47,692 nt of DNA, from positions 1-47,692 of the forward strand of contig CAJWKT010000003.1 in assembly GCA_913041665.1 (NCBI GenBank), read 5' to 3'. Below, piece by piece: positions 7,859 to 15,297 of this stretch. This stretch comes from an uncultured Gammaproteobacteria bacterium (GTDB taxonomy: Bacteria > Pseudomonadota > Gammaproteobacteria > Steroidobacterales > Rariloculaceae). The position numbers were made by a program, and so were the translations under genes. Positions within the stretch are counted from its first letter, which is position 1. Each line of letters begins with the position of its first letter. The notes under the pieces are model-generated. The model searched no databases. It saw nothing but the letters and a program-made list of their open reading frames with translations, and was not told the DNA's origin.

Positions 7859-8911
7859 TCAGGCTTGCTGGAGATCGGGGCTTTCCTCCTTAGTCTCCCC
7901 CAGTACCGCTCTCGGAGGTGTGTCGGGTAACAGCTTTTCGCGGAGCTTGCTCTCGATCTCGTCAGCTACTTCCGGATGCTCAATCAGATATTCCCGTGCG
8001 TTCTCCTTGCCCTGTCCGATTCGGTCCGTCCCGTAGCTATACCAAGAGCCTGATTTTTCAACAATATCTTCCTCGACACCGAGATCGATGATTTCCCCTT
8101 CCCGAGAAATGCCATAACCATACATAATTTCAAATTCTGCCTTCTTGAAAGGCGGCGCTACTTTGTTTTTTACAACTTTGACCCGGGTTTCGTTGCCCAC
8201 AATCTCGTCGCCCTTTTTGATGGCCCCAATGCGTCGAATATCCAGCCGCACGGTAGAATAAAATTTAAGCGCATTACCACCGGTGGTGGTCTCCGGATTT
8301 CCAAACATCACACCAATCTTTATCCGGATCTGGTTAATAAAAATCACAAGGCAATTTGAACGATTAATATTGGATGTTAGTTTGCGCAGAGCCTGAGACA
8401 TCAGCCTCGCTTGCAAGCCCACGTGTGTGTCCCCCATCTCACCTTCGATCTCAGCCCTAGGTGTTAATGCTGCCACTGAATCAATCACGACAAGGTCCAC
8501 AGCACCGGAACGCACCAGCATGTCTGTAATTTCCAGTGCCTGCTCGCCTGTATCGGGTTGGGAAATCAACAACTCATCTAGATTGACCTTTAGTTTCTCA
8601 GCGTACACGGGGTCGAGCGCGTGCTCGGCGTCCACGAAAGCCGCGGTGCCACCAGCTTTTTGCACCTGAGCGACCACTTGCAGGGTTAGGGTAGTCTTGC
8701 CTGAGGCTTCTGGTCCGTAGACTTCCACCACGCGGCCCTTGGGTAAGCCACCAATACCAAGCGCGATGTCTAGGCCTAGGGAGCCAGTAGAGTATGTATC
8801 CATTTCCAGTACCCCGACGGTATCACCAAGACGCATCACGGAACCCTTACCAAATTGCTTCTCGATTTGGCCTAAGGCCGCATTCAACGCTTTCTTTCGG
8901 TTGTCTTCCAT
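7859..8911 (-). CDS. recA: Recombinase RecA
   Basis: The ATP-dependent strand-exchange protein for homologous recombination and the coprotease for LexA. The 350 residues include Walker A GPEASGKT (66-73), the lead [20 protein letters not shown] typical of Gammaproteobacteria, the Walker B-region [10 protein letters not shown], the DNA-binding loop region ([17 protein letters not shown]), and an acidic C-terminal tail. A promoter-like pair lies upstream (8953-8981), but I see no CTGT-N8-ACAG LexA box between thpR and recA. Confidence 0.98.
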   Translation of the reverse strand: MEDNRKKALNAALGQIEKQFGKGSVMRLGDTVGVLEMDTYSTGSLGLDIALGIGGLPKGRVVEVYGPEASGKTTLTLQVVAQVQKAGGTAAFVDAEHALDPVYAEKLKVNLDELLISQPDTGEQALEITDMLVRSGAVDLVVIDSVAALTPRAEIEGEMGDTHVGLQARLMSQALRKLTSNINRSNCLVIFINQIRIKIGVMFGNPETTTGGNALKFYSTVRLDIRRIGAIKKGDEIVGNETRVKVVKNKVAPPFKKAEFEIMYGYGISREGEIIDLGVEEDIVEKSGSWYSYGTDRIGQGKENAREYLIEHPEVADEIESKLREKLLPDTPPRAVLGETKEESPDLQQA

Positions 8912-8952
8912 TGATTTTCCAGGTGCGTGTTCAAAGAGGTAGCTGAACCAGC

Positions 8953-8981
8953 ATTATTCCACAGAAAGACGCTTGTGACAG
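8953..8981 (-). promoter_or_regulatory. Candidate sigma-70 promoter for recA
   Basis: On the minus strand CTGTCA (8976-8981) and AATAAT (8953-8958) are separated by 17 bases, matching 4 of 6 and 5 of 6 consensus positions. The transcript would start about 35 bases upstream of the recA ATG. It lies in the only gap between thpR and recA. No LexA operator overlaps it. Confidence 0.45.
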
Positions 8982-9014
8982 CCGCACTTTGTAGTCTCAG
9001 AAAAACAAAAAACA

Positions 9015-9557
9015 TTACTCGCCTAAGCGCCAAGTTTGCGCTACTTCATAACTCACCCCTTTAGGTGCCAGCACAGACTCCAGCAGCGCTAACTTCGTAA
9101 CAGGCCACACCACGGGTTTCACGACTTCTCTCACAATCTGACTCCTTCTAGCCAACGTGAGATGAGGGCGGTAGGGTCGATGTTCGCGCTTGCAGCCTGC
9201 CTGTTCCAGCCCATCCCATAACGACTGCCGTAACAACACCAGCTCCACTGGGATTTCACGTGGCACCAGCCAAAGCATGCGGGAGGATCTATGAAAGTGA
9301 AGTGTATCCAGGGTAATTACAAATTTTGAGGCGGTAACAGGTGGTACGGCTCGCACCTTTCTTAGCTGAGCTTTATTGATCGACCCCAGAAAGGCCACGG
9401 TGATATGTAAGTTCTCCGCGGCCACGGCGCGACCCCCGGAGACTTGAACGGTCTCTTTCGTCGAACAGACAAGATTTTCGCGAACAGACTGATCCGGCCA
9501 AAGACCGAAAAAAAAACGCCGAAGGGGTCTAGTCCCTTTGGCTACCCGAAGATCCAT
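9015..9557 (-). CDS. thpR: RNA 2',3'-cyclic phosphodiesterase (ThpR/LigT)
   Basis: A member of the 2H phosphoesterase family, which opens 2',3'-cyclic phosphates and can ligate tRNA halves with 2'-5' bonds in vitro. Both HxTx motifs are present: HITV and HLTL (His51/Thr53 and His132/Thr134 from the ATG), each preceded by the hydrophobic strand typical of the fold. The N-terminus RRFFFGLWPDQSVR is the usual opening of the family. I prefer ATG 9557, which follows a G-rich stretch, over an in-frame TTG at 9569; either way the start lies inside pncC (29 or 41 bases overlap). Length 180 residues is normal. Placement between pncC and recA is not the Escherichia arrangement. Confidence 0.88.
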   Translation of the reverse strand: MDLRVAKGTRPLRRFFFGLWPDQSVRENLVCSTKETVQVSGGRAVAAENLHITVAFLGSINKAQLRKVRAVPPVTASKFVITLDTLHFHRSSRMLWLVPREIPVELVLLRQSLWDGLEQAGCKREHRPYRPHLTLARRSQIVREVVKPVVWPVTKLALLESVLAPKGVSYEVAQTWRLGE

Positions 9558-10047
9558 TGACCACCCCAAGTAAGAGCCTTATAGCGTAAGCAACGCTCTC
9601 ACGCCGGATATTTTCGCGGTCACCCTCGAAATGACAACACTCTGCATAGAAACCACCTGGGTCGGTCCAGCCGAACCAGACCGTACCGACCGGCTTCTCC
9701 TTTGAGCCCCCCTCAGGTCCTGCAATACCAGTCACAGCCATAGCAAGCTGTGCTTGGGTCGCATCCCGGGCACCTTCAGCCATGGAGCGAGCTGTTTCAC
9801 GGCTTACAGCACCGTAATGATCGAGCACTTCTTTGGGCACATGTAACATCCTTTCTTTCGCCTCGTCGGCGTAGGTAACAAAACCCCAGCCAAACCACTG
9901 TGAGCACCCAGGGACATCTGTCAGTACCTTGGCAATCCATCCCCCAGTACAAGACTCTGCCGTAGCTACATTCCAGCCCTTGGCCAGCAAGGCTTCGCCC
10001 AGCTTGCAGCCTAAGCGATTCAGATCTTTGTCAGATGATACGGTCAC
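9529..10047 (-). CDS. pncC: Nicotinamide-nucleotide amidohydrolase PncC (CinA C-terminal domain)
   Basis: Deamidates nicotinamide mononucleotide to nicotinic acid mononucleotide, recycling the NMN released by DNA ligase. The 172-residue stand-alone CinA C-terminal domain has ATAESCTGG with catalytic Ser32, the FVTYADEAKERML segment and VTGIAGPEGGSKEKPVGTVW. The start is GTG, and GTGA overlaps the stop of the glycosyltransferase upstream. Its position just before recA is conserved in Gammaproteobacteria, apart from thpR here. Confidence 0.93.
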   Translation of the reverse strand: MTVSSDKDLNRLGCKLGEALLAKGWNVATAESCTGGWIAKVLTDVPGCSQWFGWGFVTYADEAKERMLHVPKEVLDHYGAVSRETARSMAEGARDATQAQLAMAVTGIAGPEGGSKEKPVGTVWFGWTDPGGFYAECCHFEGDRENIRRESVAYAIRLLLGVVNGSSGSQRD

Positions 10048-11132
10048 AGACGACCCTCAGATACAGAGCCATAAATTGTTAGATGACTTTCTGTCATCCT
10101 TGAAATTGAAAATTTTTCCTCAACGTGAGAACGTCCAGCATTGCCAAGTCGATTCCGTAATTCAGGATCGTCAAGCAGACACTTTAGCGCTTCAATCAGG
10201 GCAGGGGGATCATCAGGCTCAATGAGTATTCCTTGGGCCCCGTCTTGAATTACATCGGCAATACCGCCTACGTTCGATGCCACCACGGGCACCCCAGCGC
10301 TCATTCCCTGGAGCACTGCCACGCCCATGCCTTCCCGCCGAGCCGGGTGGACGAGCAAATCTAGCCCCGATAACAAGCAGGGTAAGTCGTCCCTAAATCC
10401 CAACATTTTCACGTATTCGTTTAAATTAAGCTTCCTGATTCGGTGTTGAAGCTTACCCGCCTCACTTCCCTGGCCAAAAAACAGCACCCTCAGCCGCGGA
10501 TAATGGTCTACCAGAGCCGGCAAAATGCCTAATAATACGTCGTGACCTTTGCGTGGAATGAGTTGAGCTACGACCCCGATTAGGTCGACGTCATCGGGCA
10601 ATCCCGTAACCGCAAGTAGCCGCTCCCGGCTCCCGTCTGGGCGGAACCGTTCCGTGTCTACGGCGCTTTCTATCCGTCTGACTCTGGACTGGGATAGCCC
10701 AACGCCTTTTACCAGTAAGGCTTCGATCGCCCTTGAAATCGCGATTACTGCGCGATAAGAACGGTACTTGACCCGCGCCGCAAACGCTGCCTCTAGGTTA
10801 TCCACCCGCCGGGTCAACACAGCCGGTATATTGCATTTGGCTGCGGCATAACCCCCGAACCAATCTGCTCCTCGCCTGGAATGCACGTGAAGAAGGTCAG
10901 GCGAAATGGAATGGAGCAACACTCTTAATCGGTGATATAGAAAAAAATCCAAATCGCCCCTGGACCGGATCTCCACCACATCGTTGGCTGCCGTGGCTTG
11001 AGCAATCGCACTACCCTTGGCGCAGACTAAGATATTCTCCACGCCCTGATTGCTAAGACCCTGGATCAGGCAACGGACTTGCTCGCCCCCTCCGTACAGG
11101 TGCATGCCGGTTTCAAGGTGTATGACGCGCAT
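10044..11132 (-). CDS. GT4-family glycosyltransferase
   Basis: A 362-residue GT-B fold sugar transferase. The N-terminal domain has HLETGMHLYGGGEQV and LLHVHSRRGADWFG. The donor-binding C-terminal domain has GVVAQLIPRKGHD, LFFGQGSE and the HPARREGMGVAVLQGMSAG segment. In GT4 enzymes this segment is usually E-x7-E; here Glu267 is kept but the second position is Gln275. Substrate cannot be told from sequence; LPS core or another surface glycan is likely because such enzymes act at the inner membrane. No sugar-biosynthesis genes flank it; it lies in a run with nudB, a hydrolase and pncC. The start is ATG, 3 bases after the hydrolase stop. Confidence 0.85.
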   Translation of the reverse strand: MRVIHLETGMHLYGGGEQVRCLIQGLSNQGVENILVCAKGSAIAQATAANDVVEIRSRGDLDFFLYHRLRVLLHSISPDLLHVHSRRGADWFGGYAAAKCNIPAVLTRRVDNLEAAFAARVKYRSYRAVIAISRAIEALLVKGVGLSQSRVRRIESAVDTERFRPDGSRERLLAVTGLPDDVDLIGVVAQLIPRKGHDVLLGILPALVDHYPRLRVLFFGQGSEAGKLQHRIRKLNLNEYVKMLGFRDDLPCLLSGLDLLVHPARREGMGVAVLQGMSAGVPVVASNVGGIADVIQDGAQGILIEPDDPPALIEALKCLLDDPELRNRLGNAGRSHVEEKFSISRMTESHLTIYGSVSEGRL

Positions 11133-11135
11133 TTG

Positions 11136-11783
11136 TCAGTTAGTCAGACTATCCGAAGATTCGTGAAAAAAAGATCCAAAGCGCAAAAAATGTAACACTT
11201 GATTCGCAGCCGCCCTAGACACCAAAACAGAGAAATGAGATACATGAAGCACTATGTGGTCTTTGATGCCCTGCAGCTCAGTTTCTTTTACAGCTATAGT
11301 GCCATCGTTCGGATACAGGACATCACCAACGAAACGACCCACTCCTAACGAAAGATTACCTGCAATAACACCAACCTGCTGATAAACCGAACGGGGCGCC
11401 ACTCCCTTTTCACGGACAAAATAGGCCGCGCTACTGCCAAGCAAACGGTTACCAAAAAAAGAAAGGGGTGGGGCCTGCGCTGCGATGCTTCCCTTCAAGG
11501 GAGGAACAAGACAGACCACACGCCCTACCCGGACAGGCTGATAGCGCTCCAACAGGTTAAGCATGAGTACCCCACCTAGGCTGTGTCCCACTAGGTGAAC
11601 ACGATCCCCGGGCATGTTTTCAAGAAAAGCGGCAAGACGCTCACAATTTTTGTCTGGGTTCTCCGTCCTAGATTGATAAGAAAATTGGAAGGTCCGAAAG
11701 CCTGCCGCTCTCAGGCGCTTGCGGAGCAGATATAGCTCTGCACCCGTCATCCACAGGCCGTGGGTAATAACTACGGTGTCCAA
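11136..11783 (-). CDS. Alpha/beta hydrolase, lipase-like
   Basis: A 215-residue soluble hydrolase with a visible Ser-Asp-His triad: GHSLGG with Ser68, the NDG turn with Asp160, and His183 in HVSHF. An HG motif (THGLW, residues 7-11) supplies the oxyanion hole. The compact layout resembles PGAP1-like or lipase class 2 proteins that hydrolyse lipid or ester bonds. No signal peptide is apparent. The start is taken as TTG 11783; the frame is open further upstream (EPVGGNPGNGG) but without ATG or GTG. It lies between nudB and a glycosyltransferase with 3-base spacing to the latter. The substrate is unknown. Confidence 0.75.
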   Translation of the reverse strand: MDTVVITHGLWMTGAELYLLRKRLRAAGFRTFQFSYQSRTENPDKNCERLAAFLENMPGDRVHLVGHSLGGVLMLNLLERYQPVRVGRVVCLVPPLKGSIAAQAPPLSFFGNRLLGSSAAYFVREKGVAPRSVYQQVGVIAGNLSLGVGRFVGDVLYPNDGTIAVKETELQGIKDHIVLHVSHFSVLVSRAAANQVLHFLRFGSFFHESSDSLTN

Positions 11784-11824
11784 CCCGCCATTACCCGGAT
11801 TACCGCCAACCGGCTCTACTGATT

Positions 11825-12271
11825 TTAACTGGCATCATTATCTCGTAACCTTTCGAACGCCTCCCGATTAGTCCACGAAGATACGCTAAGGATCGCATCT
11901 TCCAGCCCAAACCAACGATATGCGCTATGTTCTTTTGAGTTTAAAGTAATGGGGCACACTTCTGGCACTTCCATATACCAAAGATGCTCCAAATTTTCCT
12001 GCACATCAGCCCCATAGCGAGCACGCCAAGCCGGCAAAATAGGAAACCTTTTTCCGATACCTGAATCTACAAGGGTAGTGGGAGTCAGGCCCGTCTCCTC
12101 CATCACCTCTCGGGCAGCAGCAGCAGCTGGACTCTCTCCCCACAAGAGTGTACCGGTCACTGATTGCCAAAAATCGGATGGATCCACTCTCTCCAGCAAC
12201 AAGCAGTGATAGTCCTGTGTATAAACCACCACTAGAACAGACTCCGGGCGATGAAACTCGGAATCTTCCAT
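11825..12271 (-). CDS. nudB: Nudix hydrolase, probable dihydroneopterin triphosphate diphosphatase
   Basis: Removes pyrophosphate from dihydroneopterin triphosphate in folate synthesis if it is NudB. The 148-residue protein has a full Nudix box at 40-62, GTLLWGESPAAAAAREVMEE followed by TGL, and the family opening RPESVLVVVYTQDYHCLLLER. The position immediately after aspS, as in Escherichia, supports the name. It starts with ATG 18 bases after aspS. In Escherichia yebC and ruvCAB follow; here a hydrolase follows. Confidence 0.88.
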   Translation of the reverse strand: MEDSEFHRPESVLVVVYTQDYHCLLLERVDPSDFWQSVTGTLLWGESPAAAAAREVMEETGLTPTTLVDSGIGKRFPILPAWRARYGADVQENLEHLWYMEVPEVCPITLNSKEHSAYRWFGLEDAILSVSSWTNREAFERLRDNDAS

Positions 12272-12289
12272 CAGTCACCTAAATAGCGA

Positions 12290-14056
12290 CTAGCTAGAAG
12301 TAGACCGTAGCCGAATGCCTGCTTCCCTGAGCTGTTTTGTACTTGCTTCGGTAGGCGCTCCGGTAAGCAGGTCGGTAGCCATTTGGGTCTTGGGAAATGC
12401 GATAACCTCTCGGATGTTTTCAGTGTTGGCCATCTGCATCACTAAACGGTCTAGGCCAAACGCGATGCCACCATGAGGGGGGGCGCCATAGTCCATGGCG
12501 GTCAGCAAAAATCCAAACTTGGTTTCAGCCTCCTCAGAATCGATACCTAATATCTCAAAGATTGCTGACTGCATTTCCCGGCTATGGATACGAATTGAGC
12601 CACCACCAAGCTCCGTGCCGTTCAGAACCATATCGTATGACCTGGCCATCGCCTCGCCCGGATTGGCAAGCAAAACCTCCGGAGAATCCACTTGGGGCGC
12701 AGTGAATGGGTGGTGCTCGGATGTCCAGCCTCCCTTACCGTCAGCCGCAAATACGGGAAAGTCCACTATCCAAAGAATGCGCCACTCGTCTTCCAGCAAG
12801 CCGCGATCTCTCCCGAGCTTGTCGCGAAGTGCCCCCAAGGCATCGTTAACTACTGAAGCCTTATCAGCACCAAAGAAAATCAAATCACCATTTTCAGCGC
12901 CGAGGCGCTCAAGTACCGATTCAACCGCATCATCAGGCAGAAATTTGAGAATTGGTGACTGTAAACCCGCAGCGCCTGCGCCACGGTCCCCTACTTTTAT
13001 GTAAGCAAGTCCCCTTGCCCCGTAGCCACTAACAAAAGCTGTGTACTCATCAATTTCTTTCCGGGTCAGGACGCCCCCGCCAGGCACTTTGAGGGCCGCA
13101 ACGCGACTTTCCACATCCGAGGCAGGACCAGCAAAGACCTTAAATTCCACCCCCTGGAACAGATCAGCGACCTCGACAAGCTCCAATGGATTGCGCAAAT
13201 CGGGGTGGTCCATACCAAAGCGTTCCATGGCTTCAGCATAGGTCAAACGAAGAAATGGATCGGGCAAATCAACTCCCAACACTTTTTGAAAAATACCCCG
13301 GATCAAGGACTCCATTTGCCCCATAATTGCTTCCTGATCCAGAAACGCCGTCTCAATATCGAGTTGCGTAAACTCCGGTTGACGGTCCGCTCGAAGATCC
13401 TCGTCCCTGAAGCATCTGACAATCTGATAATAGCGATCAAAGCCGGACATCATCAGTAGCTGCTTCATGAGCTGGGGTGATTGGGGTAGTGCATAAAATT
13501 TTCCCAAATGCGTGCGGCTCGGAACTAAATAATCTCTGGCCCCCTCTGGGGTCGTCTTGGACAGAATAGGGGTTTCTATTTCGAGAAAACCCATTTCATT
13601 GAGTAGTCCCCGCAAAGTACTTGTCACTTTATGGCGCAGCCGAAGATTTTTCTGCATTTTCAGCCTGCGTAAATCAAGATAACGGTAACGCAACCTGAGC
13701 TCTTCACTTGCGTGTTCATCATGATGAAAGGGTGGCGTTTTTGACTGGTTGAGAACGGTGAGCTGCTTCGCCAGCAACTCCACCTCACCCGTTAACATCT
13801 CGGGATTTACGGTACCCTCTGGGCGCCCGCGTAATTGCCCCGTTACCGTTAACACAAATTCTCCTCGAATCCGCTCCGCCTCGGCAAAAATCTCAGCATC
13901 TTCAGGATCAAATACGACCTGTAGAAGAGTCTCCCCATCACGCAGATCAACGAAGATGACGCCGCCGTGGTCTCGGCGCCGATGCACCCAGCCCGCTACA
14001 GTAATTTCTTTACCTATTAGGGAGCGATCTACCTGCCCGCAGTGATGGCTGCGCAT
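12290..14056 (-). CDS. aspS: Aspartate--tRNA(Asp/Asn) ligase, probably non-discriminating
   Basis: The 588-residue bacterial-type AspRS has an N-terminal OB-fold anticodon domain ([15 protein letters not shown], 21-35), motif 2 FRDED (216-220) with RQPEFTQLD, the GAD insertion, and motif 3 GLDR (534-537). The bases of non-discrimination known from the Pseudomonas enzyme, His31 and Gly83, have counterparts: RRRDH and RPEG. Discriminating Escherichia AspRS has Leu and Lys there. It therefore probably charges tRNA-Asn with Asp too, for later amidation by GatCAB. The ATG is preceded by AGAGG, 3' of a terminator-like hairpin. Confidence 0.95.
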   Translation of the reverse strand: MRSHHCGQVDRSLIGKEITVAGWVHRRRDHGGVIFVDLRDGETLLQVVFDPEDAEIFAEAERIRGEFVLTVTGQLRGRPEGTVNPEMLTGEVELLAKQLTVLNQSKTPPFHHDEHASEELRLRYRYLDLRRLKMQKNLRLRHKVTSTLRGLLNEMGFLEIETPILSKTTPEGARDYLVPSRTHLGKFYALPQSPQLMKQLLMMSGFDRYYQIVRCFRDEDLRADRQPEFTQLDIETAFLDQEAIMGQMESLIRGIFQKVLGVDLPDPFLRLTYAEAMERFGMDHPDLRNPLELVEVADLFQGVEFKVFAGPASDVESRVAALKVPGGGVLTRKEIDEYTAFVSGYGARGLAYIKVGDRGAGAAGLQSPILKFLPDDAVESVLERLGAENGDLIFFGADKASVVNDALGALRDKLGRDRGLLEDEWRILWIVDFPVFAADGKGGWTSEHHPFTAPQVDSPEVLLANPGEAMARSYDMVLNGTELGGGSIRIHSREMQSAIFEILGIDSEEAETKFGFLLTAMDYGAPPHGGIAFGLDRLVMQMANTENIREVIAFPKTQMATDLLTGAPTEASTKQLREAGIRLRSTSS

Positions 14057-14072
14057 TGGGTCTAACCTCTTG

Positions 14073-14098
14073 AAAAAAAAGGCCTCGAATGGAGAGGC
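14073..14098 (-). terminator. Rho-independent terminator-like hairpin between DUF502 gene and aspS
   Basis: On the minus strand GCCTC, a 7-base loop, then GAGGC is followed after one C by eight T (A run at 14073-14080 on the plus strand). The stem is only 5 bp, so termination may be partial, acting as an attenuator between the upstream pair and aspS. Confidence 0.55.
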
Positions 14099-14104
14099 TG
14101 GATG

Positions 14105-14773
14105 TTACGAGGAACCCTTGGGTGGCGCAACATCATTAGAAGGATGAACGGGGTGCCACTCAGGAACTACGACGCCTAGGGAAATGATCATTTTCACTGC
14201 GTCCTTCACATTCATATCCAGTTCCGTAACCTGAGCTCTTGGCACAAATAGCATGAAACCCGAGGTTGGATTAGGGGTGGTTGGCAAAAAAACAGTGACA
14301 ATGGACTCACCCGTCCGGGACCGAACCTCCTCAGGCTCCTCTGAAGTCTGAAAAGCCAAACAATAGAGACCTTCTCGTGGATACTCGATCAGTAATGTTT
14401 TTTTGAAGGAAGAGTTGGAATCACTGAAAACTACTTCGACAAAATGTTTCACGCCCCCATAAACAGTACTGACCAACGGAATTCGGGCCAGAAACGATTC
14501 ATACAGATTAACCAAACGCCGGCCCAACAAGTTTGCAGCTGCAACTCCCGTGACCAGTATCACTAGAACTACAAGCACAGTCGCAATAATTGGTTCTAAT
14601 CCTGGTATGGATAGGTTAATTAATGCCTCTGGACGGTAGGACTGGGGTAAAAAGAAAAGAAACCGTCCCATCAAGCTAAACAATAACCTTAACGCCAAAA
14701 TAAGTGCGCCGATTGGTACCCAAATTAAAAGACCAGCGAGCAAATAACGGCGAAAGCGCGTAGCAACCCTCAA
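14105..14773 (-). CDS. DUF502 family membrane protein
   Basis: A conserved inner-membrane protein of unknown function. Two strong membrane segments are visible, around YLLAGLLIWVPIGALILAL and IIATVLVVLVILVTGVAAA, followed by PLVSTVYGGVKHFVE, the motif that marks DUF502, and a soluble C-terminal domain. I chose TTG 14773 because AAGGAGG (14783-14789) lies 9 bases before it and it leaves no overlap with the preceding zinc-ribbon gene. An ATG at 14830 would add 19 residues and overlap that gene by 53 bases. DUF502 genes next to aspS and an FmdB-like gene are a common arrangement. Confidence 0.85.
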   Translation of the reverse strand: MRVATRFRRYLLAGLLIWVPIGALILALRLLFSLMGRFLFFLPQSYRPEALINLSIPGLEPIIATVLVVLVILVTGVAAANLLGRRLVNLYESFLARIPLVSTVYGGVKHFVEVVFSDSNSSFKKTLLIEYPREGLYCLAFQTSEEPEEVRSRTGESIVTVFLPTTPNPTSGFMLFVPRAQVTELDMNVKDAVKMIISLGVVVPEWHPVHPSNDVAPPKGSS

Positions 14774-14777
14774 CTTG

Positions 14778-15122
14778 TCATCCCTCCTTATCACTGGCTG
14801 CTGGTTTAGAATTCGAGGTCTTTCCAGCATCCAGTGATTTTTTATCCGTACTCTTTTCTGTACTCACCTTTTTGTCTTGCTTAGTTTTTTCATCTTTGCT
14901 TGGCTCACTACGCTCGGCCAAATTACGCTTTTTCTCCTTGTCCGATTTGAAATCTGTTTCATACCAACCGCTGCCCTTGAGCCTAAAAGAAGGTGCGGAA
15001 ACCAGTCGTCTGAGGTCGTGGGCATTACACTGTGGGCAATCCCTAAGTGGAGTGTCATTGACCTTCTGCAACGCATCCAAGGTATGCCCGCAACTCTCGC
15101 AACGGTATTCATAGATAGGCAT
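14778..15122 (-). CDS. FmdB-family zinc-ribbon protein
   Basis: A small 114-residue protein with a zinc ribbon of two CxxC pairs (Cys8/Cys11 and Cys29/Cys32) in the typical opening MPIYEYRCESCGHTLDALQK. Members are conserved and often next to aspS and DUF502 genes, but their biochemical role is not established. From about residue 55 the protein becomes a Lys/Ser/Asp-rich, probably disordered tail, longer than in the shortest members. It ends with TGA just before the DUF502 ribosome site. Confidence 0.88.
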   Translation of the reverse strand: MPIYEYRCESCGHTLDALQKVNDTPLRDCPQCNAHDLRRLVSAPSFRLKGSGWYETDFKSDKEKKRNLAERSEPSKDEKTKQDKKVSTEKSTDKKSLDAGKTSNSKPAASDKEG

Positions 15123-15297
15123 AACACCGTCTCATCAAAAAGAATTTTTTATTTCCCAGCCTTCGCATTCTTACTCCAATTTCAAGGAAGCTAGATTGAG
15201 CCCTATTTAGTCATATTCTATCGCGGCAAACAGCCTTTGATGAACCTTTACCGCTGACATGGTTCCTCAACAAAAGCGTACTCTAATAATTTCATAC

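Noticed and set aside
8912-9014. LexA operator upstream of recA
   Set aside because: CTGT occurs twice on the minus strand, but neither is followed by ACAG at the required spacing.
12495-13004. A 169-codon open frame on the strand opposite aspS
   Set aside because: It is antisense to well-conserved aspS codons, has Ser/Pro/Arg-rich low-complexity composition typical of shadow frames, and no ribosome site or family.
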